DNA of 64,000 nt. Origin: Heliocidaris erythrogramma (Eukaryota > Echinodermata > Echinoidea > Camarodonta > Echinometridae). Positions 25,340-37,482 of the stretch are shown here, in pieces (position 1 is the first letter of the stretch; the number at the start of each line of letters is the position of its first letter). The notes below the pieces were generated by a model, which worked only from the letters and a program-made list of their open reading frames with translations, was not told the DNA's origin and did no database searches. The stretch covers positions 36,264,208 to 36,328,207 of the forward strand of contig CM046856.1 of the NCBI GenBank assembly GCA_025617745.1, given 5' to 3'. Both the position numbers and the translations under genes were made by a program.

Positions 25340-26300
25340 CATAGGAAAAACATTGAGGACACCTGAAAACAATTCAACGAATTCCGCCATTTGGGGAATA
25401 TGAAATATACTATAATGTTATAAAAGAGTATTTTTAGATGTTATCAAATTACATACGTTACAGAGGTAAGCAGGAAGTACTAATACACAGGCTTGCATCC
25501 ATGTCGGTCCGCAGATAATACAATCCATTAAAGAATGAAATATGAAACACGTGTATTCTTCAAAAGCCTCTCTCTTACATGGGACTACTCCAAAGATAAT
25601 GTTATATTTCCGAAGATTAGGGAAGCATAAACATATCTTCCTGTTCGTACAGAGAATTGACCTTTCATGAAAAGTTATATTTTTACTTCTGTTGTGTGTT
25701 TTCAATTTTAAGTCAGAGAGAAGAGTGAAATGTGGTTAAGGTGAAAATACATAACAAAGGTGTCTGTTCGTGCGTCTGTATTGTTACGGTGAAAGTGATG
25801 AATTTTTCTTATTCTCTTTATTCCACTGATGAAGGATCTCGTTGTGGTAATGTCTCTTGTAAAAGATAGCTGCTGAAATGCTCTCACATCTAAACATCGA
25901 CTATATAGGTATGTTACAAATTTAGACAAAATTTTGATGCAAAGTGTGGGTATTTAATAATAGTCCCAAACACTATATCTTTGTGCGTGTGGTTGTGCTT
26001 TTCATTGTTTGAGATTTTCAGGAAGGTATAATCAAATTTCTTGAATGTTTTTTTTTTTGCGATAATACATTATCAACCAATCTAGACAGATTCTTTCACA
26101 ATGCAATTGCATCTTATCCTATATCGACAGTTTATGAACTATCATAGAGATTCGACTGCAATAGAAACATTTTAATTGTTTTAAAAGAAAATATGCGGAT
26201 AAGAAAAGAATAGAAAAAATAAAACGGATAGAATAGAAACAATAAAACGGAGAGAACCTTATTTTGGCATATTATGAACAGTTTTATATGTTGTACACTC
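25340..26300. other. No gene recognised
   Basis: Minus-strand frames of 95 and 73 codons (25418-25929) may be decayed retroelement sequence next to the tail at 25211, but carry no recognisable motif. Confidence 0.35.
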
Positions 26301-26307
26301 ATACAGC

Positions 26308-26444
26308 CAGTGGCGTCATGAGCCCAAAAATTTTAGGGGGCTGAACATAGGCATACGCGACACAATTTCTGAATTTTTGCATGGAATATTTTGGGGGGCT
26401 GCAGACCCCAAAGCCCCCCCCCCCCCCCAACCAGTACGCCAGTG
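26308..26444. mobile_element. hAT-like non-autonomous element (137 bp, 8-bp TSD)
   Basis: Ends CAGTGGCGTCATGAG and CACTGGCGTACTGG (mirror). The duplication CATACAGC lies at 26300-26307 and 26445-26452. Interior contains a poly(C) run. Confidence 0.87.
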
Positions 26445-26591
26445 CATACAGCGAACATGTCTTCGGTTTATGCGCTATAATGTAAGAACAAGTGTAGGCC
26501 AAATAATTATATGATATTTGGCTGTATATAGGCCTAATGCATAGATGCAAGGAGAAGCATGATGAACATGATAAAGCTTCACGTGATATAT

Positions 26592-26760
26592 CAGACGCGG
26601 ATCCAGGGGGTGGCGCAAGGGGCGTGCGCCCCCCCCCCCCCCGTTTTGTTTGACAAAGTATGCCCCCGGACCCCCCAGATGGCATTTTGGCTTTGTCAAA
26701 CGGAGGGTTTCTCAGTGTGCGCCCCCCCCCCCCCTTCTGAAAATACTGTATCCGGCCCTG
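26592..26760. mobile_element. hAT-like element remnant (169 bp)
   Basis: Left end CAGACGCGGATCCAGG and right end mirrored CAGGGCCGGATACAG. Two poly(C) tracts lie inside. The 8-bp flanks do not match. Placed with the other GGCGGATCCAGG-type elements. Confidence 0.5.
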
Positions 26761-27110
26761 TATATTACCTATGTTATTCACTAGCTGGCCTTCATGAGAA
26801 GACGAGGTCATGCAAATGAAACAGATCACATGATAATTCTCTAGAATTAATAGAAAATGAACGCCACACGACGCGTAGGTGTACAATGAATCCCTTAACT
26901 GAATTAGAACTATGAGAATGAAGCGAATAGAGTCAGCATTGACTATTGAGATCCAGAGTGATACATATCAAAGTGGCTCTTGCATTCATATAAGGAGAAA
27001 CATGCCATACAACAGCATCACTCGATATGTCATTACAAAGAATAGTATTGTCATTATTCATCAGGATTAGGTACAAAGGGTGATTGACAATTATACCGTT
27101 CTAATATTAA

Positions 27111-27189
27111 AGGGATACTCAACCGCATATTGTGGACGTTTCTATGCCGCGAGAGGGCACCGTGAACGTTACATGATCGCATGCCGTCG

Positions 27190-27224
<35 letters not shown>

Positions 27225-27431
27225 GGTGAAACTTCGGACAGACTGGTCGCAGCGCAACATGCACACTCAGCCTGAGCTCGAGCTCTCGTGCGAGATTCGG
27301 TCGGCTTCCTGCAGTCCGAAATGTAATCCCAGCAGTCCGACGGACGCGTTCGATGCACAAACTTTGTGTACGAGTGAATGTGGCTTACGCAGTCCTGACT
27401 TTCCCCTACGGCCGCCTGGTGGCGTATCCCT
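27111..27431. mobile_element. TTAA-flanked TIR element with poly(C) core (321 bp)
   Basis: AGGGATAC at the left is mirrored by GTATCCCT at the right, each next to TTAA (27107-27110, 27432-27435). TTAA duplications are typical of Kolobok and piggyBac. The interior has one of the longest C runs of the window, at about 27190-27222. Confidence 0.65.
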
Positions 27432-27979
27432 TTAATCTCAGATACAATTGTGTTGTATACTGAAAATAGCTGAATTGAAGTAGTGGGGAGGGTTTGTCCG
27501 ATATTAAAAAATGTTTATAAAGTATATTCCCAGGATTCACAAGTAATACCGACAAATTCTTAAGATTTTTTTTTCTTTTCTTTTTAATGAGAAAAGGTAC
27601 AGTATGAAAATTGTCGTTCTAATGTGTTATTCCCAAGTTTTATGATAGTGAACCTATTAAGAAATTAGCGTTTGAAAGATAACGAACCTTCGAAATAATG
27701 AATCTCCGTAATAATTGTATAAATTTGCATATTATTATGATTGTGGCATGTGAATATACTTTTTTATGTTTTCTTACCTCGATTTATTTGTGAAGATATT
27801 ATTTTGAAAATGGAAGTAATAAAAGAATCTACGTAGACTTTCAGTGAAAATTTGATATGACATTTCAACTATGAAGAAAATCAAATTTGCGAAGCACGGT
27901 TTGGTTTGTAAAACAGTCGTGCATGGCAATTTGAGAACACTGCTGTGAGCAAGTATATATCCTTTCAAGTCACCCATAT

Positions 27980-29763
27980 CCCTGATAGCAGACTACGTCT
28001 TCAACACGTCGTAAACTGGTCTAAACTGGTCAACTCGTCATACGTCGTGTATATTTCTACAGTAAAGACGACGTAATTATGACTTCTTTACGACGTCTTT
28101 CAAAGACAATACTTTGCCATTTTTTAATCGAAATTAACAACGATAGTACGACGTCTTTCAAAGACCACTTTTAGCCATTTTGTATGACCAAATAAACGAC
28201 ATTTTTAAGACGTCTTTTTGACGTCTTTTAAAGACAAGATTTGGCATCCTGTATTCCGACACAGGAAATGTATACTTTTGGGGAGCAATTTTTGTCAGCC
28301 ATTTACAAAAGCTGGGAAGCTCTGGCGGTGATCAGTTGGCCTACGTGATACTGAAAATAATATCAAATCAAATAAATAAAATTATATAAACAAAATTGCC
28401 ATATTCTGATGTGTTGTCATTGTGAAAGGAAGGATCGGGGGATTGCAGATAAATAAAATATTTTTTATAGGAATTTGTTAACACTTTCACTGATCTAGCT
28501 GTTCCTCTCATGTCTCTGCTGTTATATTAAAACCTATTTTCCGTATTGAATTCCCCTTTAACAGGTCATAGACTGACATCAAAATGACATCTATCAGTAA
28601 TGACGAAATATTTTTGCCAAATTTGTAGGGCAATGTTATGACATTTACGTCAGTATAATTTACAAGACCCTTTGCCAGTTTTGCAGGACAATATTATTAC
28701 GTGATATTCAATCAATTACGAGATATTTTTAGTATTTGTATGATCATTCGATGATGATATGTTCTATATTCAGACATGTAAATATTTTATATTGTCAAAT
28801 ATTTAGGGGATATTTTGTCACTGATGCTACCTTGATATGAAGTAATTCGTAGAAATGGCGCGATAGTGAAAAAAAATCACTGGCTGATAAATGAGATATT
28901 ACTGTATTCGAAAATAAATTATTATTTCATTGTCATTATCATTATCACTATCATTAATATTACTACACACATGTAATATCATTATCATTGTTATTGTTAT
29001 TATCATGATTATTATTATTATCAATACCAATACCAATACCATCAATACCATTACAATTTTCCAGTTCGATATAAACTGCCTCCTCATAATATAAAAATAC
29101 CTCCTCACTATTTTAGTTTTTAATGAAGTCAAAATACGTCAAAAAGACGTCAAATTTACGTCGTGATCCGAGTATAATAATCGATCGTGAATATTCATGA
29201 ATGACCAGAAACGACAAAAATTTGTGGAAATAGATGACATTTGATTTTTAGGATTTTATGCAATAATTGCACTTTTAGTTGTGATGGAAAATGTACTTCC
29301 ATTAATTATTATGTTGTACATAATTCAATCAATGTCATGAGGAGGTATTTTCAGAAATACATTAGAAAATTGTAATCTTCAACCATTTTTTAAAAGTGCT
29401 ACACTATAGTCCCTATATATAGTAAAGTAGATACACCGGTGTATAGTAGCTAGGTATAGGATATAGGATTGAAGATTTTGGGATTATAGGGTTGTTGTTG
29501 TTATGATATAATATCGGATGTAGGACAAAAAGTTAATATAGACACTGTGTAATGTGTAATTGTGTAATAAGGGTAATCTTTAAGAATAGCACACGGCGTA
29601 AGAGAGACTTCTTTATGACGTCTCCTATTGGTAATAATCATGTCTTCAGGACGTCATAAAGACCTCTTCTTTGACCAGAAAGTCCTGTGCAATCTCACGA
29701 ACTAGACGCTGGAAGGGCAGCTTTCGGATAAGACGTCATTTTGACCAGTCTCTGCTTTCAGGG
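27980..29763. mobile_element. 1.8-kb TIR element with GACGTCTTT subrepeats
   Basis: Ends CCCTGATAGCAGAC and, mirrored, CCCTGAAAGCAGAG. ATAT flanks both sides (27976-27979, 29764-29767), though ATAT is self-complementary so it may be part of the TIR. Both end regions are dense in GACGTCTTT/AAAGACGTC words; the middle is AT-rich. Part of it (29180-29560) is shared with 36450-36780. Confidence 0.6.
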
Positions 29764-30199
29764 ATATCAGTGTATGAATGAGAGAAGGAGAAGGTGCGTT
29801 CAAATGGTGTTTATACTATACATGTATGTTTCGTAAGACACCTGTCATATAAAAGCTTGTGCATCCTGGGATTGCGTTAAGAGACCGCTTTTTCAAAAAA
29901 TTCAGATTTATATATGTTTTTTAATTGTATTTTTCAAATACTAATGTCAATTTTAGCTGGGGGTTTAATGTGCTGCCGTAATGCTATATGTTTTTTAAAT
30001 GATCACTACCGCATTATTGTATTACAACTGCGCTAACGAATACCACAATATCAAGTATCCGAAATCAATTCATGATTTTGCAAGCGCGGTTTTAGAACCA
30101 TTCTCGATCTGACGAGTGGAGGAGGGAGACGACGTGACGCATGCACAGAGCTCCAAAATGACGTAATCTCGTACCAGTCGACAATTAAACACTCCTTAC

Positions 30200-30345
30200 T
30201 ATAATGTAAGAGTGATATCGTTCAAAAAGTGATTGCAAAATGAACAGTGTCATCAATAGTTGGCGTATGGGCTAATTGCCTTAACATGCTCGATTATCGC
30301 ATGTATTGACGCAATCGAATTGACGCCTCGTGTGAGCAGGGCTTT
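30200..30345. repeat. Right-half fragment of the AGCCCGGCTCA MITE family
   Basis: Carries GTTGGCGTATGGGCTAATTG, CTCGATTATCGCA, TGACGCAATCGAA and GCCTCGTGTGAGCAGGGCTT as in the other copies. No left end. Confidence 0.6.
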
Positions 30346-30759
30346 AAAGGGCCCCTGCCATCAAAATGTAAGTGGATACCTGTTGTGGGCAGTCCTACAT
30401 ACATCCCATTTATGATATTTAAACTTCTGAATAGGTTTCATAGATTTTTAAATAGTTTTTGAAATAATTTTCTACAACCTGCTAAGCCCAATCAACAGTG
30501 GGTTAATAGCGATTTTGCAAAAAATTGGTATTTAACTTTGTCAAAGCTGACACCTGTTACAATACAACATATAATAACAACATAGGAGTTGCTATGTCAG
30601 ACATGCTGTAGCATCAGCAGGAAAACAAAGGCAATGAGGAGGAGGTATGCAATTCTATATGAGTGTGTGCTGAGCTGGGGGATCACTGTCTATTGTATTG
30701 TAGAATAGTGGAATGTAACTTCCGCCAGCTCAGCACACATTCAATATTTATCAATATTT

Positions 30760-31560
30760 AATGATTTTATGGCTATTTTTAGATACTGGCGCCCATCTTG
30801 GATGACAAAATGGTAGACATTTTTAGTACTGTCTTAAAATAAGGCTATTGTAATACTTTTGGATCTTGATGTATCAATGATGTATCAATGAATATCCTGA
30901 AACCTAAAATGCACTTGAACACTTGAACATTACATCTCTTATATAGGGTAAATAAAACTTACTTCCGGTTATTTTGAGGAAAACTGGCGGCCATTTTAAA
31001 GGTCATTTTGGATTTCCAGGTATCCTAATGGCCATTACACATTTTGACACGTCTGACAAGTCTGACACCAAGTATAGACACCATGATTCCATCTCTAAGA
31101 TGGATATTTCATGTTCCAAGGCTATTTTCAGGTGCCGGTGGCCATCTTGAATGACAGAATGGCGGCCATTTTAGGTATTGTCGTGATTATATAGCTAATT
31201 TAATTCCTTTTGTCATTTTAACACGTTTCAATAAATATCCTGAAACCGAGAAATACACTTTTATACTTGATAATTACATATCTAAGGCAAATAGTAACTC
31301 ACTTCCTGTCATTTTGAGGAAATTGGCAGCTATTTTGGGCGCCATCACAGGGTAGCCAACCACCACAACACATTTTTTGTTGCCTGATTGAATTTTTCGA
31401 CCCCCAAAACCTAGGTACAGACACCACATTATATCTCTAGGATGGATATTTCATGATTAAAGGCTATTCTTAGGTACTGGCGGCCATCTTGGACGCCATT
31501 TTGAAAATAACCACTTTCCGAAGGTCCCATTTTCTTTGAATTTTAATATGTTGTTCCTGA
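30760..31560. repeat. Degenerate tandem repeat rich in GGCGGCCATTTT words
   Basis: Two to two-and-a-half copies of a unit of about 330 bases. Each contains AAGGCTATT..AGGTRCYGG, GGCCATCTTG, AATATCCTGAAACC, ACTTCCKGTTATTTTGAGGA and GGCGGCCATTTT. It precedes the repeat at 31600 and may be part of the same larger element. Confidence 0.55.
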
Positions 31561-31599
31561 TGTCAAATACTACTGAAAACCGTCAAACATATATATTGA

Positions 31600-32248
31600 C
31601 CCGCCTATAATGCATAAAACAAAATTTCAATGCTATATCAATAACCGACTATACAAGCACTTCCAGTTTGATACACTGATGAGCTAGGTCAGGTAAATGA
31701 AAAGACAAGGTTAAATTGTAATTTTCAGAGTATACTTATTTATTATAATGCAAATATTGTACTATTGGAGAACTGAAGCTCTTAAAAACTTACAATATGA
31801 AAGGCATAATTTGCATAAATTTGGGGAAATCTGCATGATGTAGGCACAACAAATACATATGGAAAGTTTGGTACAGTTTCAAGCACTTTCCTTTTACTTT
31901 GTCTATGTACATAGTACAATAATTGGCATAAATTAGCATAATTTTGCATGGAGATGAGATTTAATTCGATGGGTCCTGTGGGAAAAAAATAAAGCTATTG
32001 CCACAAGAAATACATATAGAAAGTTTGGATCATTTTTAAGCCTTTGATATTTACCTTGTCAATGGACTTACTGATTTAATGCATGTAAATCCCATAAATT
32101 AGCATACTTTTGCTTGAAGATGTGGTTTTGATTCCATGGGTCCTGTGGGAAAAAAAACGAAGTTATTGTCCTAACAAGTACATCTGCAAAGTTTGGTGCT
32201 TTTGTAAACTCTGTCCCCAAAACTAAAAAATATGGGCTTAACAAACCT
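31600..32248. repeat. Second copy of the 15646-element right part
   Basis: The order of words is the same as at 16200-16709: ACTATACAAGCACTTCCAG, GAACTGAAGCTCTTAAA, ACAAATACATATGGAAAGTT, GATGGGTCCTGTGGG, ending ATGGGCTTAACAAACCT. Inside, a module of about 190 bases is repeated in degenerate form. Confidence 0.7.
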
Positions 32249-32259
32249 GACTATTAGTA

Positions 32260-33960
32260 ATATGGGAGAGTATGAAGGGGTCATAATCGTCTTTTGTTGC
32301 GTTGCCGTCCCATGTCCTTTTCTTTCTGTCTGTCTATTTATTTTTTCTTTTATTTTTCTCTCTTTTTTGGACCATGCCATTGGGGGCACATGACCCCATA
32401 TGCCCCCTGTGTCTACGCCACTAATATAACCATGATTCTCTGCACGGTGCCACTGCGTGTTGCTTTGAACCCGTTCTAATGTTCTAATTGATTTTATCCA
32501 TAATTTAGAAGTAATGTTCTGAAGATGAGGCTTTTTTAATTCAAAATTCCCATTCATTTGCCAGTGATAACGAAGAAAAAAATGGTGTGTGAAATGTCAT
32601 AATGATTGAAATCAAGGGCGATTATGTCCAGACAAGGTATACAATGGACAATATGCACATAATGTAACCCATGATAATATTATGACGATGATTATCTCTC
32701 TTTAACAATGCATATAATCCATTATCGCAAAAGGTTAATGATCAACATTATTAGTGCAATATTGAAGGTTACAACAGAGAAACGCAAGTTCATGTTCAAA
32801 TCAAGGTTACTTATTAATGATAATGATTCTTTTAAAGTTCCCAGGAAAATAACCGCGAAATTTCAGCCAAATATTCCTATAGTGGAGGGGATATTCGCTC
32901 TATTGACAATTTATTTAGTCGGGTCTTAAGTATGACCATGATGACAGCGAACAATAATATTGTCCTTATATATACTTGTCCAGTAATATGCACTTATTTA
33001 TAAGGGTGATCCGACTGAGGTGATTATCATCCAGGCTTTATTTCGTCTAGGACTAGGTTATAGGCTCATATTCATAAAGATGGGCTCTAAGTTTAACCTG
33101 GTTTCACTTTTAAAAGGGCCCGTCACATTTTTTCCGATAACGATAACCATAACATAATTTTTCATTAAATCACGTTATCTACCTTATCTGTCTACAATGC
33201 TTTTATTTGTGTGTGATTTTCGGAAAGATTCAATTCGATGATTCCAATTTGATGATTCCAAAATTTCAACAAATCTCATGATCGGAGCTCAACTTTATTG
33301 AACGTCTCTGCCATTAATGCATATCATGTAGAAATGATGCGATGCGGGTGTTGGTGTCCATCTGTTCAACCATACAGAAGCTTACTCATAAATGAAAAAT
33401 ATAACTATCGCTTTCTTTCAAAATATCTTGATAATCGGGGGGGGGGGGCTTGTGGATGGACGTATTAGCACCATTATGAGCAATACTACCAATACATCTA
33501 CGTTTTGTTTTGTTTGCTTGCTTATTTTGTTTGCTTTTGTTTTAGTTTTGTTTTTTAATACTCGGAAAGCTATGCGTTGCGAGGAAAGCGAGGCGAGAGA
33601 CAGTGAGACACGAAGAGTCAAGGGAAAGCAGAGAAAAACAGACAGATGAGCCAAAACAGATCGTTAAATTCTACGCATCCATATCAACCATACGAAATGA
33701 GATGAACGCTGAATAGAATTATCAAGAACTGCAGCGTGAAAATATCCGTAATTTCCGTGAAATGGTTGAAACGAGAGTCGGTAATTATTTTTTTTTCACC
33801 TTAATACTAGGACACAATAATTATTCCGTTCCCACCTACCGCTCGCAAACTAACGCGGTATTATATCGTGTGATTGCTGATTGGTTTCTCATAAATTTAA
33901 CAATAAGCCTACTGAATTTGAAGTGTGAGTCCATTACAGGTTTCTCGTTACAGGTTCCAC
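32260..33960. other. No gene recognised
   Basis: Contains a right-end-like hAT word (CTACGCCACT, 32413) and a left end of the GGTCACATTTG family at 33117; otherwise nothing. Confidence 0.45.
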
Positions 33961-33969
33961 CCCCCCCCC

Positions 33970-34005
<36 letters not shown>
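33960..34005 (+). repeat. Poly(C)-(CT)n compound repeat
   Basis: A C run of about 13 passes into CT units. Confidence 0.9.
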
Positions 34006-34007
<2 letters not shown>

Positions 34008-34637
34008 AATGATAATGTTTCAGCATGATTTCAGTGTGTTAAAAACACTTCGGAAAAACGAGGGAGACCCACTAGAAATGTTGATTTTTACTTTTTTGTA
34101 AATATTTGTAATGCATTACACAACAGTGGAGCCTATTCAATATCCACAAGAAGTGAAAGTTTTTTTACGAGTCTTTCCCACATGTTTTCAATGGTAGTTA
34201 TAGAATCACAAATCTAAAAAAAAAAAAAAAAAAAAGAAAACAAGTTTTTGCCATGAGCGTAACGTTCGTAGATACCACAATTTAAAATTTTTAAAACGGA
34301 GGATGCAACTCCATCGTATCTTGACTCTGCTGAATAACCGAATAGTTTTGCTCAACCCACTCATAGAATTTTAGAACAACCGCGAAGGTTGTTAGTTTTT
34401 CTGCTCCGCTCGAAAAGAATATATTCACATGAGCATGAACAGTATAGTGACATACCTTACATCACACATTATCCGGTTTTTAACAAAAGTGATTATTCAG
34501 TTTTGTGCAAATCAGCTTTTATCTGATCATGCACTGTCTCTAAGTAAAGACCAAGGATAATGCACCGTTATAAACGCAGATGTTTTAATGTCTGCGCTCG
34601 TGAATGTTGCTATGGTTACTGCTATATGTTGCAGGGC

Positions 34638-34643
34638 GTGCTC

Positions 34644-34696
<53 letters not shown>
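34638..34696 (+). repeat. (CT)n microsatellite
   Basis: Nearly uninterrupted CT units, just upstream of the TTAA-flanked element at 34751. Confidence 0.95.
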
Positions 34697-34698
<2 letters not shown>

Positions 34699-34750
34699 TT
34701 TCTCGAAGAAGCATGTATGTTCTATTGTCCACACTCATGTCGGTTGTTAA

Positions 34751-35651
34751 AGGAGAATTAACCCCTGATTACACATTTACTTATATTGGAAGGTGTAATA
34801 TATTCCTACTTATTGGCCTAAATCATTTTCTAATAAGTTATCAGAAAAGGGTATAAATAAAGATATTCCAACACCCGGTATCGTCTCCTACTCATTTCCA
34901 TGGGGGCTGCCATTTTCTTGCTGATTTGGAGTTGTACATGAACCATTGAGAAACGTTCCAGTCAGGAAGATATTTTGAATCCAAGACCTAAATTGATTTT
35001 CTTCATTACCTAAAAATCCCATATGTGACGAAAAATATAAAGTGGGTGTTTACATGTATTATAAAAATTAAATCTTTATGACACTTTTAAATTGTCTGGT
35101 TTTGCTTAACAAAAATCTATTTTCTTGGGTTTGCCAAACAGAGCAGAACATAATATATGCAGCATGCATTCTGACTTTTCAAGTCCCATTATCCGAAAGC
35201 AGGTGAATGCATAGTTTTCCGCTATAGATGCTCAGGGAAGAAGCATCCATAAAATTTGAATTAATTTGCTCCGTCCCATACGTCCAGTATCGAGAAAATA
35301 GATTTCTATTAAGCGAATATCGATTTTCAACAGAAATATATAAGGAAATCTTCAGTTTAAAAATAAATTGACATATCTATTCTATATTTTTAATCTCAAA
35401 TGGGTTTTTAATTTTGAAAAAGGCAATTGGGCATTTGGATTAAGAAAATCTTCTTGTACACATAAAAAAATGGCAGCCCCCATGTATTGCTAGCAGACGA
35501 TACATATTGCTAGCAGATGATAAATTTTGCTCAGAAAATCTTGATTCGTATCGATCTCGTATATTTTGACGCGAAGCCATATAGTCTAACAAGTAGGAAT
35601 AAATAACACCTTTGAACACTATCGTCTTTATTGTTTGAGGTTAATTCTGCT
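34751..35651. mobile_element. TTAA-flanked TIR element (901 bp)
   Basis: Ends AGGAGAATTAACC and, mirrored, AGCAGAATTAACC, both next to TTAA. Further inverted matches occur inside: AAGGTGTAATATATTCCTAC against GTAGGAATAAATAACACC, and CATGGGGGCTGCCATTTT against its mirror. No transposase seen. Confidence 0.7.
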
Positions 35652-35694
35652 TTAAGTTCAGTATTTTTCTCTAAGAGCGATCTCCCCGTCATTC

Positions 35695-35953
35695 TATCTC
35701 TCTCTCTCTCTTTCTTATCCTCTTTTTCTTACTTTATCTCTCTCTTCCTATTTTTCCCTCTCTCTAGCTCTCTCTCTTCCTCTTTAGTTTTCCCTCCACC
35801 TTTCGTCACTCCCCTCCTCTCTCTCTCTAGCTCTCTCTCTCCCTCTCTTTGTCTCTCTTTCTCTCTCGCAGAAGTGCCACATGTTCTAATTATTGTCCAC
35901 ATTCATTTCAGTTGCTATGTTTTCATGCCATTCTTGAAGAGTGGTCACTTGGC

Positions 35954-35985
<32 letters not shown>

Positions 35986-35990
35986 GGTTG
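35695..35990 (+). repeat. Pyrimidine-rich tracts
   Basis: CT and CTT units at 35695-35870 and again (CT)n at 35961-35986. Confidence 0.9.
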
Positions 35991-36129
35991 ACAGCTGTTC
36001 AATTGGCTGTACATGTCCTTCAATTATGAAAAACCAACCATTAAAATACAAGAGGCAAGCACATGAATGTTACATCAGTGTGTATCTAGATAAGCCCATC
36101 AAGCGCCTTCGATGTAGAATACGTGCACT

Positions 36130-36780
36130 CTTAAAAATGCGGGGTCGCATATTGCGTGGTCGAATTTATTCGACCACGTTTCGGGGTTGTTTTCGATCAA
36201 TAATGCTCCCGCTGCATTAAAATGACCAGTTTTTGCGTGGTCATTTTGACCTTGCAAAAACTGGTCATTTTAATGCACTCTAAAAAAGGACTGGTCAAAA
36301 AATGTACCAAAGCGATTGGTCAACACCATATGGGTTATTTCCAAAAATATGTTGGTCACAATGTTCCAATTTCACTGGTTAATCACTAACCATTTGAAAT
36401 ATTGCTTATTCATCAGCAAAGTACTGGTCCGACTTCTACGTTGGGCCATTGTCATGAATATTCATGATGTATCCTGAATACCCATGAGCAACCGTAAACA
36501 ACCAGAATTTATATATATAAATGACACTTGATTTTTAAGTTTTTATGCAATGATTGCACTTTGAAATGTGATGAACAATGTATGTATACTAATTATTATG
36601 TTGTATATATTCAAACATGTAATTAGGTTTAAGATCTAAAAATCTACATTAGAAAATTAAATTAAAATCTTTAACCACTTTTAGCAAGCACTGCAATACA
36701 GTCCCTATATAATAAAGTAAAGGTTTTCAGGATATATAGGTATAGGATGTAGGACTATATATATAATAGGAGTAGGGTTA
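36130..36780. repeat. Related copy of the 27980 element with nested hairpins
   Basis: A perfect-stem hairpin, CGTGGTCGAAT..ATTCGACCACG, lies at 36156-36178. A longer one built on CATTAAAATGACCAGTTTTT lies at about 36213-36276. Then GACTGGTCAAAA follows, and a 330-base stretch matching 29180-29560 (GATTGCACTTT, TAATTATTATGTTGTA, ACAGTCCCTATATA). Confidence 0.55.
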
Positions 36781-37002
36781 AAGTAGGGTGATAGGGAGTG
36801 CATTCGCTAAAGTGCCTTTGAGTTGTCCATTCATATTTATTGATTCAATTCACATAGGAACCTTGAGCAAGAAATATCGCATTTTACACGTCAGTTTATG
36901 GTTTAATGAAAGTAAACCCTTTAAAAGTATATTTGCGGATGACACAAATTTAATTGCTTCTCACAATGATTTTGATGTCCTTTTAAAAAAAGACAAATGA
37001 AG

Positions 37003-37238
37003 AATAGACCTGTTTACTAAGTTATTCAAATTTTATGCATACTTTTGAAACAAAGGTTGTTCTTGACAACCTGAAAGCTTGCCAGAGGCTTGTCAGATAT
37101 AGCAACAAGTAATGTATGCAAACTGGATTCCAAGTATTGTAGTTCATTCATTAATAACAGGTTAATGGAATACCTCGTTACTAGGTCCCCAGGAAAGAAA
37201 CATCCATAAATTTGAATCACTTAGTAAACAGGTCTATT
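37003..37238. mobile_element. MITE copy 1, nested in LINE copy A (236 bp)
   Basis: Terminal inverted repeats start AATAGACCTGTTTACTAAGT and extend about 34 bases through TTCAAATTT..ATG. Internal sequence is nearly identical to the neighbouring copy. It interrupts the reverse transcriptase reading frame. Confidence 0.85.
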
Positions 37239-37248
37239 GGTTAAGGCT

Positions 37249-37482
37249 AATAGACCTGTTTACTAAGTGTTCAAATTTTATGCATACTTTTGAAACAAAG
37301 GTTGTTCTTGGCAACCTGAAAGCTTGCCAGAGGCTTGTCAGACATAGCAACAAGTAATGTATGCAAACTGGATTCCAAGTATTGTAGTTCATTCATTAAT
37401 AACAGGTTAATGGATACCTCGTTACTAGGTCCCCAGGAAAGAAACATCCATAAATTTGAATCACTTAGTAAACAGGTCTATT
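37249..37482. mobile_element. MITE copy 2, tandem to copy 1 (234 bp)
   Basis: It has the same ends and body as 37003-37238, separated by the 10-bp GGTTAAGGCT. The sequence after it (GGTTTAATGC) resembles the spacer. The LINE frame resumes at once in WFNANELV. Confidence 0.85.

Noticed and set aside
26299-26886. 195-codon minus-strand open frame
   Set aside because: It spans two hAT-like elements and their C/G runs; glycine- and proline-rich stretches come from homopolymers, and the element borders with 8-bp duplication explain the sequence.
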